Shown here in pieces: positions 11,641 to 22,636 of a stretch of DNA of 64,000 nucleotides (positions within the stretch are counted from its first letter, which is position 1; every line of letters begins with the position of its first letter). Source of the DNA: Kalmusia sp. IMI 367209. Its lineage: Eukaryota; Ascomycota; Dothideomycetes; Pleosporales; Didymosphaeriaceae. The position numbers and the translations under genes were made by a program. The stretch lies in the NCBI GenBank assembly GCA_027946365.1, contig JAPEUQ010000003.1:558001-622000 (forward strand). The letters run 5' to 3'. Below the pieces are notes generated by a model, which was not told where the DNA came from, ran no database searches, and worked only from the letters and a program-made list of their open reading frames with translations.

Positions 11641-13446
11641 CTACCTCGCAAAGCCATCTCTGATCTCTACAAAATTGACATACCGATCCCTCGACCAGCG
11701 CCTCGTCCTCTTCCCCCAAATTGCCATAGGCAAACTCAATCCCATGACGAGCAAGCCTAGCACCCCAAGCACGATGAAGCAATTTTCCATGCCGGAGTCG
11801 ATCCACGGACTAGCGATGAATGTGAATGCCATAGCGAGCGTGTTGTTGATAACTGCGACGCCGACCATCCCCTCGAGGACCATGTCGCTGCAAAGAGTCA
11901 GCCTATGTCATAACCAAGGAAGAAAGAAGAGAAGCAGACATACGGAAAAGAGTCAGCAAGGTACGACAGGCTTAAATCACCCGCACATCCATATCCAAAA
12001 CCAATAAATCCTAGCCCGACATATGGCGCCGGCCAGCTCCACCCTCTTGCTGACCCAATGCCAAACAGCCACAATCCGGTTGGGAATATGAGCGTACACA
12101 ACGCCATCAGGTATAGCCGGAATTCTGCCTCCATAACGCCCTTGTTTCGTTTGATCATCCACTGCATGAAGGCGTCGCTGCCGTAACCACCGTACGCGCA
12201 CCCTATCAAACTGCCGATCAACGTGGGCAGGTTCATGTTGCCGATTGCAGCGGAGCTGTAGTTCCAGGGGGGCCCGGAATAGGTGTCTTCTTGTAACGTT
12301 AAATAGAATGTGAGGCATGATTGCTGGAAGCCCCACTGCAGGCCGGCATACCAGACTGCCGGGAAAGTGAAGACACGCAGCGTGTGCCAGAGGCGGTTGA
12401 GATACTGTTTAAATCCCGTTCCACGGAGGTTTGGCGCAAGCGTGATGATGCGGATGCGGTCCCAGTAGGTTTTTCGATGCGTGCGCGACAAGGAGGTGTG
12501 CTGATCTGCTGCTTCGGGCGGTGAAGCTTCGGGCGAGAGTCTCTTTTCTGCATCGATTTCGGCCTCTCCTGGAGATCCCTTCCGCACGGGTTGCTGCGCA
12601 TCGATGACGAACCTGTCTCCGTTGCCGGCGATGTAGCGGTCGCGTTGGAATTCCGTCTCTTCCAGGCCAAAGTAGAAGACCACAAGACTACCACCGCAGA
12701 TGATGGCACCGACGTAGCCAATCGAACGCCATCCAAGCCCGCTGGCTACATACGCACCAATAAGGGGTCTGTTGCATGCTCAGTCTGAAACCCTGCGATG
12801 GCAAGTGATGAAGGAAAACCTACCCCAAATATGTTCCAATGGCGGTTGCGAAAGTGTAGATGCCGAGCACGCTCCCAGTCTGATGCTCAAACCAAATGTC
12901 GAGGAGCGACAGCTGGGCGGTAGCCTCACCAACCGACTCGGCAGCTCCAACAAACAACTGACTCCAGACGACGCCGCCAACATTGTCGATGCGCGCATAC
13001 CAAATGAGGCCGCCAATGTTGAAAATGAGCGAGATGAGGTAGCCCAGCCTCCGGCCGTACAGATGCACAAGCGGCGAGCTCAGCAGCGCCCAGTAGCCGA
13101 TGCCGATGAAAAGCACGCCGGCTCCCGTGTTGAATACGTCGTAGCTAATGCCGTACTCTTCGTTGACGCCGTCAGATCCAGATCCGGCGTTGTTCGATGT
13201 TGCTGCCGTGAGGCCGACCATGTACAGGACGAGAAGCGAGTGCCAGATCTTGCGCCACAGGGACCATCGCAGCGGATCGTTAGGCGAGTCTGTGGGCTGC
13301 GGCACGAGGACGATTCCGCCTGATTTCTGCAGTGATGCATCCCCAGGAAGAATGTCGCCGTTCTCACCGTACAGGCGTCGCGTGCCTGGGATCACTTCTT
13401 CGTAGCCATTTGCATTGCTGCGGCTGCGCATCCTCGTAGCAGACAT
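11641..13446 (-). CDS. MFS transporter, DHA1-like (12-helix drug/metabolite efflux type)
   Basis: Three exons (13446-12824, 12768-11944, 11887-11641) give 564 aa. The introns of 55 and 56 nt have GTAGGT and GTATGT donors and both preserve frame. A hydrophilic N-terminus of about 65 residues leads into N-D-P-L-R-W-S-L-W-R-K, the fungal DHA1-type entry to helix 1. A motif-A-like L-V-H-L-Y-G-R-R follows helix 2. A long hydrophilic central loop (R-K-G-S-P-G-E-A-E-I-D...) separates two six-helix halves. The protein should be a plasma-membrane proton-coupled antiporter for drugs or small metabolites; substrate is not predictable. There is no cluster context, since the neighbours are a kinase relic and empty DNA. 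Confidence 0.85.
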
Positions 13447-14085
13447 TGGCGGCTGACGGCGGTCGCGACGCGCGACTTCTGCTTGTCTAGATGCGAATTT
13501 ATGGCAAATCGTCCTGATGTGACGCCTCCAGCGTCGCTGTTGTTAGCAGGGAAGCATGTCGCAATGGGAGAGAGGGTGCAGGAATGGCACCGGCGAGAGC
13601 GAAGAGTTTGTATTTCTTATCGCGTTCGCGCTATCTTCGGAAATAACAAAATAACGCACCGCCACCTCCAAGTCCGGTAGCCAGATCCGGGCAAGTCACC
13701 CTAGGATACGCTATACATGGTAAAATCCTGGCTAGAATGGAGAATTAACGTAACGCCAGGATCGGGTTTAGAGAAAGCCATCTCGAAGTCCGTCAAGCTA
13801 AACCTAGACAGGGAGCAGCGAACACCCGGATGTTAACAGCACAAGATGATACGCCAGGAAATTACACAAGAGTAGATGGTCTATCGTGACTTGTTCCTCT
13901 ACTTAAAGGTTTGAGGGATACCATTTCATAGCAAGCTTGCAGATATTGCCTAAGGATGAACCATCCCACGAGCGTGTAGCATAAACCTAGTCCATACGCC
14001 CAAACGCCTCTTTTATAGCGTATATATCATCCGAGGTGTCTTCCTCAGCGAAAGAAGCTGGCGTGACATTCTCTTGTAGACTTGG
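13447..14085. other. Intergenic, promoter side of MFS gene
   Basis: No gene is seen. The stretch immediately upstream of the MFS start presumably holds its promoter, but no TATA or operator could be singled out. The rest contains only short frames. Confidence 0.4.
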
Positions 14086-15545
14086 CTATTGCCCCACCTT
14101 TTCTGAATTATTTGCAAAAGGGGGTTGTCCTCGTTGTTCCACTAAGCCAACATACGAATTGATATGAAGTTGTGTAATTCTTTGAAACAGCCCATCCCCT
14201 CTCGAATGATGTTGTCTGAGCAGCAAAATGGCAATTTTCATCGCTCTTTCTACCTTTGCTGCTCTTTCTTCATTTGTTGTATGAGTATGGTAGAACCTCC
14301 CCGTAACGCAGGCAAATTGGAGAGGATAGAAAACCCTGCTTTGATATTCGAAACTAACAAACACATCTGCCCAGCTTTTCCTACAGGCTAGAGAGTAGAG
14401 CCCAGCGCATTTCTGCAATAGAGTGACGACCTCTGTAATCTTTGCGTCGATATGCTTTGCAAGTGCCGGGATTACTAAAAGCTGCTGCAAAAGCGCCTGC
14501 GAACTACTCCAATGATCTAGACGCATCTGATACACTAATTGGAGTAATAGGTCGATATGCACTCTCTCGGGACCTTTTAATCGTAGGAGATAATCTAGCA
14601 TCCACAACGCACTGGACTAGAGCCCTGCGTCGATAAGACATCTCGGGGAACATATTGTATCAGGTCCATAAGGCGGGTACAGTGCCTAGTCTAAGCCACA
14701 ATGAACAGATCCATAATTTCTGCTGATTCATAAAAATTACATATATGGTTGAATAATATATAGCCCAAGATTAGGAAAGTTGAGTCATTGGATAGAAGGA
14801 TGGGCTCCCATCTGTCAATTCTAGTCAAATTTTCGAAACCAAATACAGCTCATCTGCTATCTCCGGTCGGTATGTGTGAACTTATTCACTCGAAGAGCGA
14901 TAGGTAGTACGTGGATACCGGACTCGAAGCGAACCACTAATTCGGGGGTGCCATTGTTTGGACTTCTTGGATCCGAACATAGCGGCCTGTTCCAACCAGT
15001 ATAAAATATCATCAAGGTTATTGAAAGCACCGGAAATCCCAAGTGTCAAAAAATAGCTCGTTGCAACTCAAAAGTCCATCTTGGTTTTGGTTCAAGTTAT
15101 CCCTAAGATAACAGTCGAGAGTGCCATGATCCGCATATTCCAAACCGAAAGAGAGGGAGGGTGTGCCTGGAATATTCTCTGCACATAGCCCAAGGATATT
15201 GATAATGTTCTCACGTCTCAGGAGTGGTGTGTAACTCAAAATCCGAAATTCGAGGCAGGACTGATTGAAATGTTGTGTGAAGTTGTCCTATCAACCTGCC
15301 CATATTGGTCGGTCAAGCTTGACGCCCTTTTCACAACAACTGCTTGACCCATTTGTGCTTCGCCTATTTGAGCGAAGGCAAAGGCTCCGTGGCCGGCTTT
15401 ATGGTTTGGTAACACGCTTCCTCAATACATGAGTTAGCCAGACTGGGAGGTTCGATATGCCAAGGGCCAGGTAAAGGTCTGCTGCCGTTGTGAAAGGTTT
15501 GTTCTCAACCCGCCGATCATCGCGCAGAACGGAAGCTGATGTCTG
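14086..15545 (-). pseudogene. Remnant of a fungal protein-kinase-like gene
   Basis: Reading leftward, a kinase N-lobe is recognisable near 15,410-15,310: glycine-rich loop G-H-G-A-F-A followed by V-V-V-K-R-A with the ATP-binding Lys. From about 15,260 to 15,020 it continues with R-R-E-N-I-I-N-I-L-G-L-C, a hinge L-E-Y-A-D-H-G-T-L and Y-L-R. After this point no catalytic-loop HRD or DFG motif is found in any frame, and the frame closes at about 15,018. A separate open frame of about 170 codons at 14,601-14,086 contains F-Y-P-L-Q-F-A-C-V-T-G, vaguely ankyrin-like. It may be the C-terminal part of the same ancestral gene. Without the catalytic core this cannot be an active kinase. Boundaries are approximate. 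Confidence 0.55.
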
Positions 15546-16966
15546 CCAAGTAGAGGAGCGGCACTCATGTTCACCTTACAGATATAAATCAGCCGGAGAT
15601 TGAAGGCTTATCAAAAGATCTAGTAAGTACGCAAAAGAGCATAATCGAGGTGAACGGCGATAAGGCTGAGCCATCGTAAATCATCGGTCGTCACGGAGTA
15701 CGGTAACTATGATACCGGCGTAGTCAGGGTAGCTATTGGTGTGTTATAAGTGTTGTGCCCTTCCCCACCTCAAGTTAGATTAGCCAGTTAGACGAACTCA
15801 TAGGTAACAGCCAGCTAGCTTCACAATAGAGGTCAATTTATATGCCAAATTAATCTATAAAAATTCTAGAGATATAGGAGAGGTAAGTAAACTATCAGAC
15901 ATATTATAGACCATTAACAGTAGTCGTAGATAGTTATAAAAGTAAATAGATAATGTCTCCTCCACTACTAGGGCAGCACCATTCCCCCCCTCCATTTTGC
16001 TAGCCCCGAAGTGGTTCAAACAAGTCGCCTACAATACGAAGATAGCTAGAATCTCCGGGTGACGACTAAAACAATTTCCATCCAATGTCCGGATCATGCA
16101 AATGCAAGCCCCAAACACACACACTCCCACACTCTGTACATCTGAACACGGCCGTGATCTGAAGGAAGCGGGAAAGGGGGTATCTTCACGCATTCGAGAG
16201 ATATACGCCTGAAAAACACAAAAGCCTCGCCATGGGTATACCAAAGTCACGGTTCCAAGCCCAAATTTTGAAACCGTCCGTCGCTATGTGGCGTATTCTA
16301 GGGCGAACGGATCCACGAGAAGTCTGCAGGTGTGGATGGTGGCGCCAATGCAGATATCCATCCACGCGTCTACCCTTACGCGCTACAAGTCCTTCCAAAT
16401 CTCGTCTGTTAAGTCGTGCACGTGGGTAATATAAAATCATCTTCTAGCGACAAGGCAGACAACTCCCCAGGAGCCACCTCATCGTCGCGGTGGCGAGAGC
16501 TCTGTCACGGATTTCCTTGGCCTTATCGATCCCATCCCAAGAGTCTTCGTTCTTCGCTGACAGGTCTCCGGCTCATTCGTTAGCGACCCGGAGGACAGTC
16601 GGTTAATTTTGGTCGAGGATCTATCTTCCACGCCATTTGAATAGTGGTGCGGGCCGTATGTTAAAGAAGTGTCATTGCGGGAACCGTCGGGTAGCCTAGG
16701 TAGTATCGGATGCAGCTCCTGCTTACGGAAGGATTTCGAGTGCTATAGGGAGAGGACTGGTTGTAAAGGTTGTCTTCCAGTGTGCGTCTCACTACGCCAA
16801 CGGTCCATGCAAGATGCTCAATGGAAAGGGTAGCGTGCAGAAGCATCAGTAGGGTATTTGATGTGAAACAATGCAATGAGAAACGGGTACTCCAAAAAAA
16901 AAACGCGGCCGTGTGAACTCCATTTCAATGCGACGTAGCACGTTCGTCATGTCGAGATGCACCTCT
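15546..16966. other. Gene-poor interval with AT-rich core
   Basis: No gene is seen. About 15,800-15,960 is strongly AT-rich with many TA steps, like the block at 9.6 kb. 16,030-16,880 contains only short competing frames. Confidence 0.4.
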
Positions 16967-18197
16967 TCATCTCCTCTGAGGCCTTCTTCCCGACCCATTG
17001 CTACCCCCCTCGACCTCGGCTTTTAGCTTCGCCATTTCTCTTTCTGCTTCTTCAAGTTGTGTTCTCAAGCTCTTCACTTCTTTCCGCACTACTCCAAGTT
17101 CTTCCTCGAGGACCTCTTGTCTAGTTGCGACCTCGTAACATTGTAATTTGAGGTCGGTATACCGCGCGTTGAGATCGATGATTCGAGAACCAAGCGCTCT
17201 GTTGACACGTTCGGCGTCGTCGAGAGTTGCGAACCTTGGGCTCGACGGGATTGATGTCGATTTTTGCAGGTGACTCACTGTCGCGGGAGTAATCTGCTCG
17301 CTAAGCGTGCGACGTTTTGTCGGTCGTGACGGAGCATCTTCATCCCGTTGCCGCTTGATCTGATTTGAGTCGGTTGTGGAGCGCTTGAGGGGCGATCGAA
17401 AGTTGTCGATAGGTGAATTCCTGTAATTTCCCGCTAGTTGGGAACGTTAGCTATGGCATAGTTGATTCTGGTTCGGAAACATCTCTGTTGCATTTGATTC
17501 CTGAATCCAAGGCGATGTTATACTCACAAGTGGTAGTGGATGATCGTTTAGGCCTCACAGCTATGACCTTCGTATCTTCATCCATGTTCACACCCGAGGG
17601 GCGTCGCGGGAGAAGTTCCATCGGCTGCTTGCCCCCATTTCCCACCCACAAACAAGCCTGTCGGAAGTTCCTCGTAAACTTGCTCGGATCGCCATCAGAC
17701 CGCGCCAGCTCTTTCACGTGCCCAGCGTCGAGGAAATACCATTCAATGAGCGCAGTCACTCGATGGCCAGCCCTGTGATCTCCTTGACCATCACCGACGT
17801 CGCAGAAAGGTGATTCAAAGTCCACGGCGCTCGTCGAGTTCACGTCTTCCAGTAGACGAGACCCGTTTTCAGCCTTACCGATACGGAAGAACCTAACCTC
17901 GGCCGGATCAGCATGAACATGGGCAGCGACGCGGTCTGATTTATCTGATGGCTCCTCACTCGCTGGACCCGGCGCATAGCGGCCTACAATGAGCAGGCGA
18001 TTGTGTTCTGTGCGCTTGAGATGTCTGTAGACAGCTCTATCGGGGCCGATGCTCTTTGAATTCTTCACGTCGAACTCGAGCCACTTAGAATCAGGCGCTT
18101 TACAGAGCTTTTCGTACGAGTCTGGGAAGTTTGAACGAGCCCATGCGGAGACATTGTCGGCAGTCAGTGGAGTTTTTGTGTCGTGGAGAGTGGCCAT
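16967..18197 (-). CDS. Conserved-looking protein with C-terminal coiled coil, function unknown
   Basis: Two exons (18197-17528, 17433-16967) make 378 aa. The 94-nt intron has a GTGAGT donor and CTAG acceptor; this acceptor, rather than a nearer TTACAG, is the one that keeps frame. The N-terminal two thirds (about residues 1-220) look globular and mixed-charge, without a motif I recognise. Then comes a basic stretch with nuclear-localisation character (R-P-T-K-R-R near residue 260). A clear heptad-rich coiled coil follows at about residues 295-365, ending in a Gly/Arg-rich tail. There is no signal peptide or membrane segment. The start is the ATG at 18197 (M-A-T-L-H-D). A nuclear or scaffold role is a guess. 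Confidence 0.7.
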
Positions 18198-20266
18198 GTC
18201 GAGCAAGAATAGGTCATCCGCTAGACTTTAGCAATGGCTGGGTGGAGAGGGTAAGTGTGCGCGACCAATACGAGGAAAAATGGCGACGCGCAAGAGATTC
18301 CATGGCCGCAGGCATGCGCGACCTAGACAGCGAGTGAGCGATGAACGACACCAATTGCGACGAATGGCAACGGTGTTGTTTAGGTGGAGGAATCAGTGAG
18401 CGTCGAGAAGCCAGTGGGCGGGAAGGGAAACCGGGCGCCCAAGAAAGCGGGGCCTCGGCGCCTGGAAGGGCAGGTGAGGAGCTGAGGAGCTGAGGAGCCG
18501 ATGGCAGAGCACGCAGAGCATGCAACACCACCAGCACCGTTGTGTTGCGACAACAGATGCGCAGTCACCGTCTTGCGCAGCCCCAGGAGAAGTCAGTCTT
18601 CGAGTGCCAGCCTCGTCCTCGAACGTATGCGAACCTTGGGCCGTCAATGGTGCTGTGAGCGACGACGTGCCTGCGCTCTACCCCAACTCCGGCGTCTCCC
18701 ATGCCCGGCTCCTCCGTGGAGCATCAAGAGAGAGCGTATCCACCATGCTGAAGACCGCAAACTCTTTCCTCGTGATGCGGCGTCGTTGTCGTGCAATGTG
18801 CTTCAGGCCCACTCTTGCCGGAGTAGCTTCTCCGCCTCTGCGCCCGGTTACGACAACACCGTCAAGCGCAACGCTTCGCCGTGTCGTTTGCGCAATGAGG
18901 ATGTATGGCTTTTCGCGACGTTCCAATGTCGCGCTCTTCTGAAGGACGCTTCTTTGGAGGCCGCCCGTGTGCATAGCTTCATGGTATGACTAAGCCACCA
19001 TGACGTCACCTTCGGGCTCCATACATGGCACCTTGCTAAATTGCTAGAGAAAACGCCTAACCTCTGTGTATTGGCAATGTTTCATTCAAACTGCCCGTTA
19101 GAGTCTTGTATCGACGAAGAGGATCTGACTAGGATCACCCTGCGACTGGCGACATGCAACTAACATTATTGCCGCAATGTACGCTTACTGTTCGGACCAT
19201 GCAGCTGCACACCGATCGGAGCGAACAAAGCTTCTCAGATTGGCAGATGCACTGTGAGGGGGGCCACCGTTCGGCACGTCTGTATCAACAATGGCGGGAG
19301 ATTTTGGACAAATGAATCTTGTTGGACAGACCCATCGTGTGCTCTTCGAATTGTTGATGAAAATAGCGTCCATGCACACACCGTCGACTGAGCAGGTAGA
19401 GCCATCGAACAGATACAGCTACTCCTCCAATTCTTCGTCCGATATGTAGGGTCTCATTGCTACATGAAATGATTTCCAGAACAGAGTCTTGAACTCCAGT
19501 CCTTTGTTCCAGCTCGACGTCCTCCAACTCAGATTCGTATGGGTACATCAGCACACTCCAAGTTGCGCACTGCGAAAATATCATCACCGTCATCTACAAG
19601 GCGCTCGACGGCATTCACTACAATATCTACAGATGTTGCTCCGAGAAGCCTTCCAGCGCGAGCAAAGACGACGGGTGCGCTAGGCTGCACTTGGTGTCGT
19701 CGTACCCCGCACACTCAACATGTTAACATCGCTGCAATCATTCGAATTCTTATCGGGACAATATAGCCGACCACACTCACTTTGGGCACCATCCTAGTGA
19801 TAAGGGAGACCATGTGACGGTCTCTGCGCTGCGAAGAGGCCAAAGATACATCCCTTTCGATTCAAAGCAACAACTACCCTTTCCTAGCCGAGCTCCTGGT
19901 CTGCCAGAGGCTCCATGATCGCCGCTGCCCTGCAGGCAAATCGGGTGATATCTTGGAAGGACTAATGGAAAAGCAGACAATACGCACGTACATCGCGATA
20001 GTGTAGCACGTCGCCGGTGCTCATTGGTGGGATCCTCGGCATGGCTTCTTCCATATGTTGCATCGCAGAGGTTCTTCTCTCCACCTGTCTAGTCTGCCCT
20101 GACTATATCGACCTCCTTCCGCATATGTTCGACAATTGATTGAGTCGCAGATCACCAGCGAGGAAGAGAGAGTCTGCAAGAGGGGCATGTGGGGAGGCGA
20201 TGGGCGGTATAAAGACATGTCGACGTTCTAGCGGGGTCAGCTTGCGCTTGGTCGCTATCTTTCACC
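18198..20266. other. Intergenic, including a GC-rich patch
   Basis: 18,400-18,980 is GC-rich and open in several frames on both strands (up to 162 codons), which is what high GC alone can produce; none shows a domain. 19,180-19,770 holds fragmentary frames. One on the minus strand (A-R-A-G-R-L-L-G-A-T-S-V-D-I-V-V) looks protein-like but is broken on both sides. No gene is called. The last 60 bp carry the GH127 promoter. Confidence 0.4.
20208..20214 (+). promoter_or_regulatory. TATA box of the GH127 gene
   Basis: TATAAAG lies 59 bp upstream of the start codon of the GH127-type gene, a usual distance for a fungal TATA element with a short leader. No other plausible plus-strand gene could use it. 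Confidence 0.5.
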
Positions 20267-22636
20267 ATGGCCCGGTTAAACCAAGTCCGCTTCAACCCCC
20301 TGCGGGTACTTTTCGTTCTGGGAGCGTCCGCAATAGCCAGCATTGGAATGGCTTCGGCCCATGCGACCGAAGACTACGGCCCGGGAGGCACTGCGCCTGT
20401 GCGACCGTTCCGGCTCGACCAGGTACAGCTGGGCCGTGGCTTGCTCCAGGAGAAACGGGACCGCATCAAGGAGTTTGTACAGGCGTATGATGAGCGTCGC
20501 TTCCTTGTTCTTTTCAACAACCAAGCAGGCAGACCGAATCCCAGTGGTGTCGAAGTGCCTGGCGGCTGGGAGGATGGAGGATTGCTGAGTGGACATTGGA
20601 CCGGTCACTACATGACAGCACTTTCACAAGCCTACGTTGACCAAGGCGAAAAGGTTTACAAGACCAAGCTGGACTGGATGGTCACCGAGCTTGCCGCATG
20701 CCAGGATGCAATTACTGCGCGCATGAAAGGCAACAAAACCAACCAGGCGAACGCAGAAGCCAATGATGCAGCGGCATGGGTTCCCACACACCCCGGATAT
20801 CTTGGAGCGCTTCCGGAAGATACAGTATTGAGACTTGGACCACCACGCTGGGCCGTTTATGGAGCGGATCTCAACAAAAATACTTGGGCGCCATGGTACA
20901 CGCAGCACAAGATCATAAGGGGGCTGTTGGATGCGTATTATAACACCAACAACACGAAAGCACTTGACGTAGTGGTGAAGATGGCCAACTGGGCACATCT
21001 TGCATTAACCGTGGGAGATAAGAATCAGCCTGGCTACACCGGGAATCTTACTAGATCTGATCTCAACTACATGTGGGACCTGTACATTGCCGGAGAGTTC
21101 GGAGGAGCGAATGAGGTGTTTCCAGAGATCTACCAATTGACTGGCGACGCGCGGCATTTGGAGACGAGCAAAGCTTTCGACAACCGGGAGTCGCTCTTCG
21201 GTGCAGCAGTTCAGGACCACGACATACTCGTGGTGCCGGCGGACAAGATACCCGGACGGCGTCGCGCCCAACGCCTGCACGCTAATACTCATGTACCTCA
21301 GTTTCTCGGGTACATGAGCGTGTATGAGCACAGCGGGGAGCAAGAGTATTTTACTGCCGCAAAGAACTTCTATGGCTGGGTCGTGCCACACCGCGAGTTC
21401 GCTCATGGCGGCACTGGAGGAAACTATCCCGGCTCTAATAACAATCCCGAGCTGTTCCAGAACCGAGACAATATCGCCAACGCGATCGCCCAAAACGGTG
21501 CAGAGACCTGCACTACATACAACATGCTCAAACTAGCCCGATACTTGTTCTTCCACGAGCACAATGCCACCTACATGGACAACTACGAGCGCGGTCTCTT
21601 CAATATGATCACCGGCTCACGCGCCGATCAGTCGAGTAAAACCGACCCTCTTCTCACATACTTCCAACCGCTCACTCCAAGCACGATCCGCGACTACGGC
21701 AACACAGGTACATGCTGCGGAGGCACCGGCATGGAAAGTCACACAAAGTACCAAGAAACAGTCTACCTGCGCTCAGCCGACGGCTCGGCACTCTGGGTGA
21801 ACTTATACATCCCATCGACTTTGACCTGGTCTGAGAAGAACTTCGTCGTCAAGCAGGATACTGCCTTCCCGCGCAACGACACCACAAAGCTCACCATCAC
21901 CGGCTCCGGTCCACTGGACATCAACTTGCGCGTCCCAGCCTGGATTCGTAAAGGCTTCTCCGTAGCCGTCAACGGTGTCCAGCTCAAAGAGACTGCACAG
22001 CCAAGCACATACCTCAAACTCAGCCGGACCTGGAAAACCGGCGACGTAATCGAAGTCCACATGCCCTTCACCCTGCGCACTGAGCGCGCGCTCGACCGCC
22101 CAGACACCCAGGCACTTATGTGGGGTCCCATCCTCCTCCAGACACTGGGTACGTCGTCGGGCAACCAGAGCTACCACGAGTTGTCATTGTACCAGCGTCT
22201 CAAACTCGATGGCGACTACGCGTCCGCGAGCACGCGGACGACAACGGCTGCTGGTGACCCGATCTTTACTTTTACTTCTGCAAGCGGCAAAGTGACGGCG
22301 CGGCCATACTACATCTCCGACAATTCGGCTACTTCATCATACTTCCGCCGCGTCGAGCCCTCGGTTGTCTTCGGGAGCGTGGACACAAAAGTACCGAATC
22401 GCAAGCGCAATGACCATCTGCCGAACTACGATATTCCTGTTGCGGGCGTCACGAGCCCAGGAAATGACGGTCCGACCTTCCTCGACGTGCTGTGGGACGG
22501 AGCTCCCTTCGCATCGCAAGAAGAATTCGTGAAGAAGGTTACTAGTGTTGCGGATGCGTTTGTGGCGGCGGGGGTGTATACGGCCGCAGAGAAGAAGAAG
22601 ATTGTCGATGGGGCGAAGGCCGCGAAAGGGCTTTGA
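20267..22636 (+). CDS. Secreted GH127 (DUF1680) beta-L-arabinofuranosidase-like protein
   Basis: A single uninterrupted frame of 789 aa. A signal peptide covers about residues 12-33 (hydrophobic run ending A-S-A-H-A). The body matches the GH127/DUF1680 (alpha/alpha)6-barrel family: G-G-W-E-D-G-G-L-L-S-G-H-W-T-G-H-Y early, and Y-N-M-L-K-L-A-R-Y-L-F centrally. GH127 enzymes use a zinc-bound cysteine nucleophile with ligands of the form E-x-C ... C-C. Here E413-T-C415 and C483-C484 are present, so the active site looks intact. The last 50 residues (from about 740) form an extra charged helical segment (E-E-F-V-K-K-V-T...A-A-E-K-K-K-I-V). Likely role: release of arabinose from plant arabinans or hydroxyproline-rich glycoproteins, though substrate range in the family is wide. 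The gene stands alone. Confidence 0.88.
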   Translation: MARLNQVRFNPLRVLFVLGASAIASIGMASAHATEDYGPGGTAPVRPFRLDQVQLGRGLLQEKRDRIKEFVQAYDERRFLVLFNNQAGRPNPSGVEVPGGWEDGGLLSGHWTGHYMTALSQAYVDQGEKVYKTKLDWMVTELAACQDAITARMKGNKTNQANAEANDAAAWVPTHPGYLGALPEDTVLRLGPPRWAVYGADLNKNTWAPWYTQHKIIRGLLDAYYNTNNTKALDVVVKMANWAHLALTVGDKNQPGYTGNLTRSDLNYMWDLYIAGEFGGANEVFPEIYQLTGDARHLETSKAFDNRESLFGAAVQDHDILVVPADKIPGRRRAQRLHANTHVPQFLGYMSVYEHSGEQEYFTAAKNFYGWVVPHREFAHGGTGGNYPGSNNNPELFQNRDNIANAIAQNGAETCTTYNMLKLARYLFFHEHNATYMDNYERGLFNMITGSRADQSSKTDPLLTYFQPLTPSTIRDYGNTGTCCGGTGMESHTKYQETVYLRSADGSALWVNLYIPSTLTWSEKNFVVKQDTAFPRNDTTKLTITGSGPLDINLRVPAWIRKGFSVAVNGVQLKETAQPSTYLKLSRTWKTGDVIEVHMPFTLRTERALDRPDTQALMWGPILLQTLGTSSGNQSYHELSLYQRLKLDGDYASASTRTTTAAGDPIFTFTSASGKVTARPYYISDNSATSSYFRRVEPSVVFGSVDTKVPNRKRNDHLPNYDIPVAGVTSPGNDGPTFLDVLWDGAPFASQEEFVKKVTSVADAFVAAGVYTAAEKKKIVDGAKAAKGL

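Noticed and set aside
18501..18989. Overlapping frames of 98-162 codons on both strands
   Set aside because: The region is GC-rich, which opens frames by chance. No motif, start context or splice logic favours one of them.
19185..19766. Several short protein-like pieces on both strands
   Set aside because: Pieces do not join by any usable intron and no family could be named.
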